From assembly GCA_934504065.1 (NCBI GenBank), contig CAKSVQ010000134.1, positions 1 to 6,157 of the forward strand: a stretch of 6,157 nucleotides of DNA. The letters run 5' to 3'. The stretch's first letter is position 1. Each line of letters opens with the position of its first letter. The notes beneath the pieces are model-generated. The model was not told the DNA's origin. It saw nothing but the letters and a program-made list of their open reading frames with translations, and ran no database searches. The position numbers and the translations under genes are program-made. The stretch comes from an uncultured Dysosmobacter sp. GTDB taxonomy: Bacteria > Bacillota > Clostridia > Oscillospirales > Oscillospiraceae. Below are positions 6,082 through 6,157 of the stretch, piece after piece.

Positions 6082-6157
6082 GGTGGAGACTACTGGACTC
6101 GAACCAGTGACCTCCTGCGTGTGAAGCAGGCGCTCTAACCAGCTGAGCTAAGCCTCC
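6081..6157 (-). tRNA. tRNA-Val (anticodon CAC)
   Basis: Read on the minus strand the gene is 77 bases long including an encoded CCA (6083-6081). The acceptor stem GGAGGCT/AGTCTCC has 7 pairs with one G-T, and the discriminator is A. The D arm is GCTC-AGCTGGTTA-GAGC. The anticodon stem CCTGC/GCAGG closes loop TTCACAC, placing CAC at positions 34-36, which reads the valine codon GUG. The variable loop is AGGTC, and the T arm ACTGG/CCAGT closes TTCGAGT. All arms pair correctly, so the gene appears functional. Its 5' end is the last base of the window, so its promoter and any preceding tRNA genes lie outside. Its terminator follows directly. Confidence 0.96.

Noticed and set aside
5986..6157. A complete integrative element bounded by the tRNA and its partial copy
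   Set aside because: Only about 100 bases separate the two copies, and there is no integrase or other mobile gene between them. At most this could be a remnant or an empty site.

Overview
The window looks like chromosome from a GC-rich, gut-type member of the Clostridia (Oscillospiraceae/Ruminococcaceae-like). This is inferred from the high-GC codon usage, the Shine-Dalgarno sites, the ABC sugar-binding protein next to a Cache-type hybrid kinase, and a secreted protein of a style common in these bacteria. Genus cannot be fixed from the sequence alone.

Layout. (1) 1-425, +: the C-terminal 140 residues of an extracellular solute-binding protein of a carbohydrate-type ABC importer; its start lies upstream of the window. 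(2) 483-4361, +: a 1292-residue membrane-bound hybrid sensor histidine kinase. In order it has an extracellular dCache-like sensor between two membrane helices, HAMP, PAS-like, degenerate GGDEF-like, GAF-like, HisKA, HATPase and a terminal receiver. It follows the binding protein by 57 bases and is probably co-transcribed with it, which suggests that the kinase monitors the importer's ligand or its loaded binding protein. A strong 14-bp hairpin follows its stop. (3) 4362-4557: intergenic, with a sigma-70-like promoter and a good ribosome binding site. (4) 4558-5712, +: a 384-residue exported or membrane-anchored protein of unknown function with propeller-like 'SPDG/SPEG' strands and an EF-hand-like calcium loop. 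(5) 5713-6040: convergent intergenic region with two tandem hairpins, a possible 34-codon ORF on the minus strand with a very good ribosome binding site, and an inverted repeat. (6) 6081-6157, -: a complete tRNA-Val(CAC) with encoded CCA, followed directly by a strong intrinsic terminator. The window ends exactly at the first base of this tRNA.

Most of the window is ordinary transport, signalling and tRNA content. Two points deserve a second look. The kinase has an unusual architecture, with a GGDEF-like domain reading GSDEF and lacking the usual I-site. The stretch 5986-6025 copies both sides of the neighbouring tRNA-Val anticodon arm (8 + 13 identical bases, in order) around an enlarged, different loop, and it overlaps the ribosome binding site of the small minus-strand ORF. 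No complete new defence, mobile or CRISPR-type system is visible.
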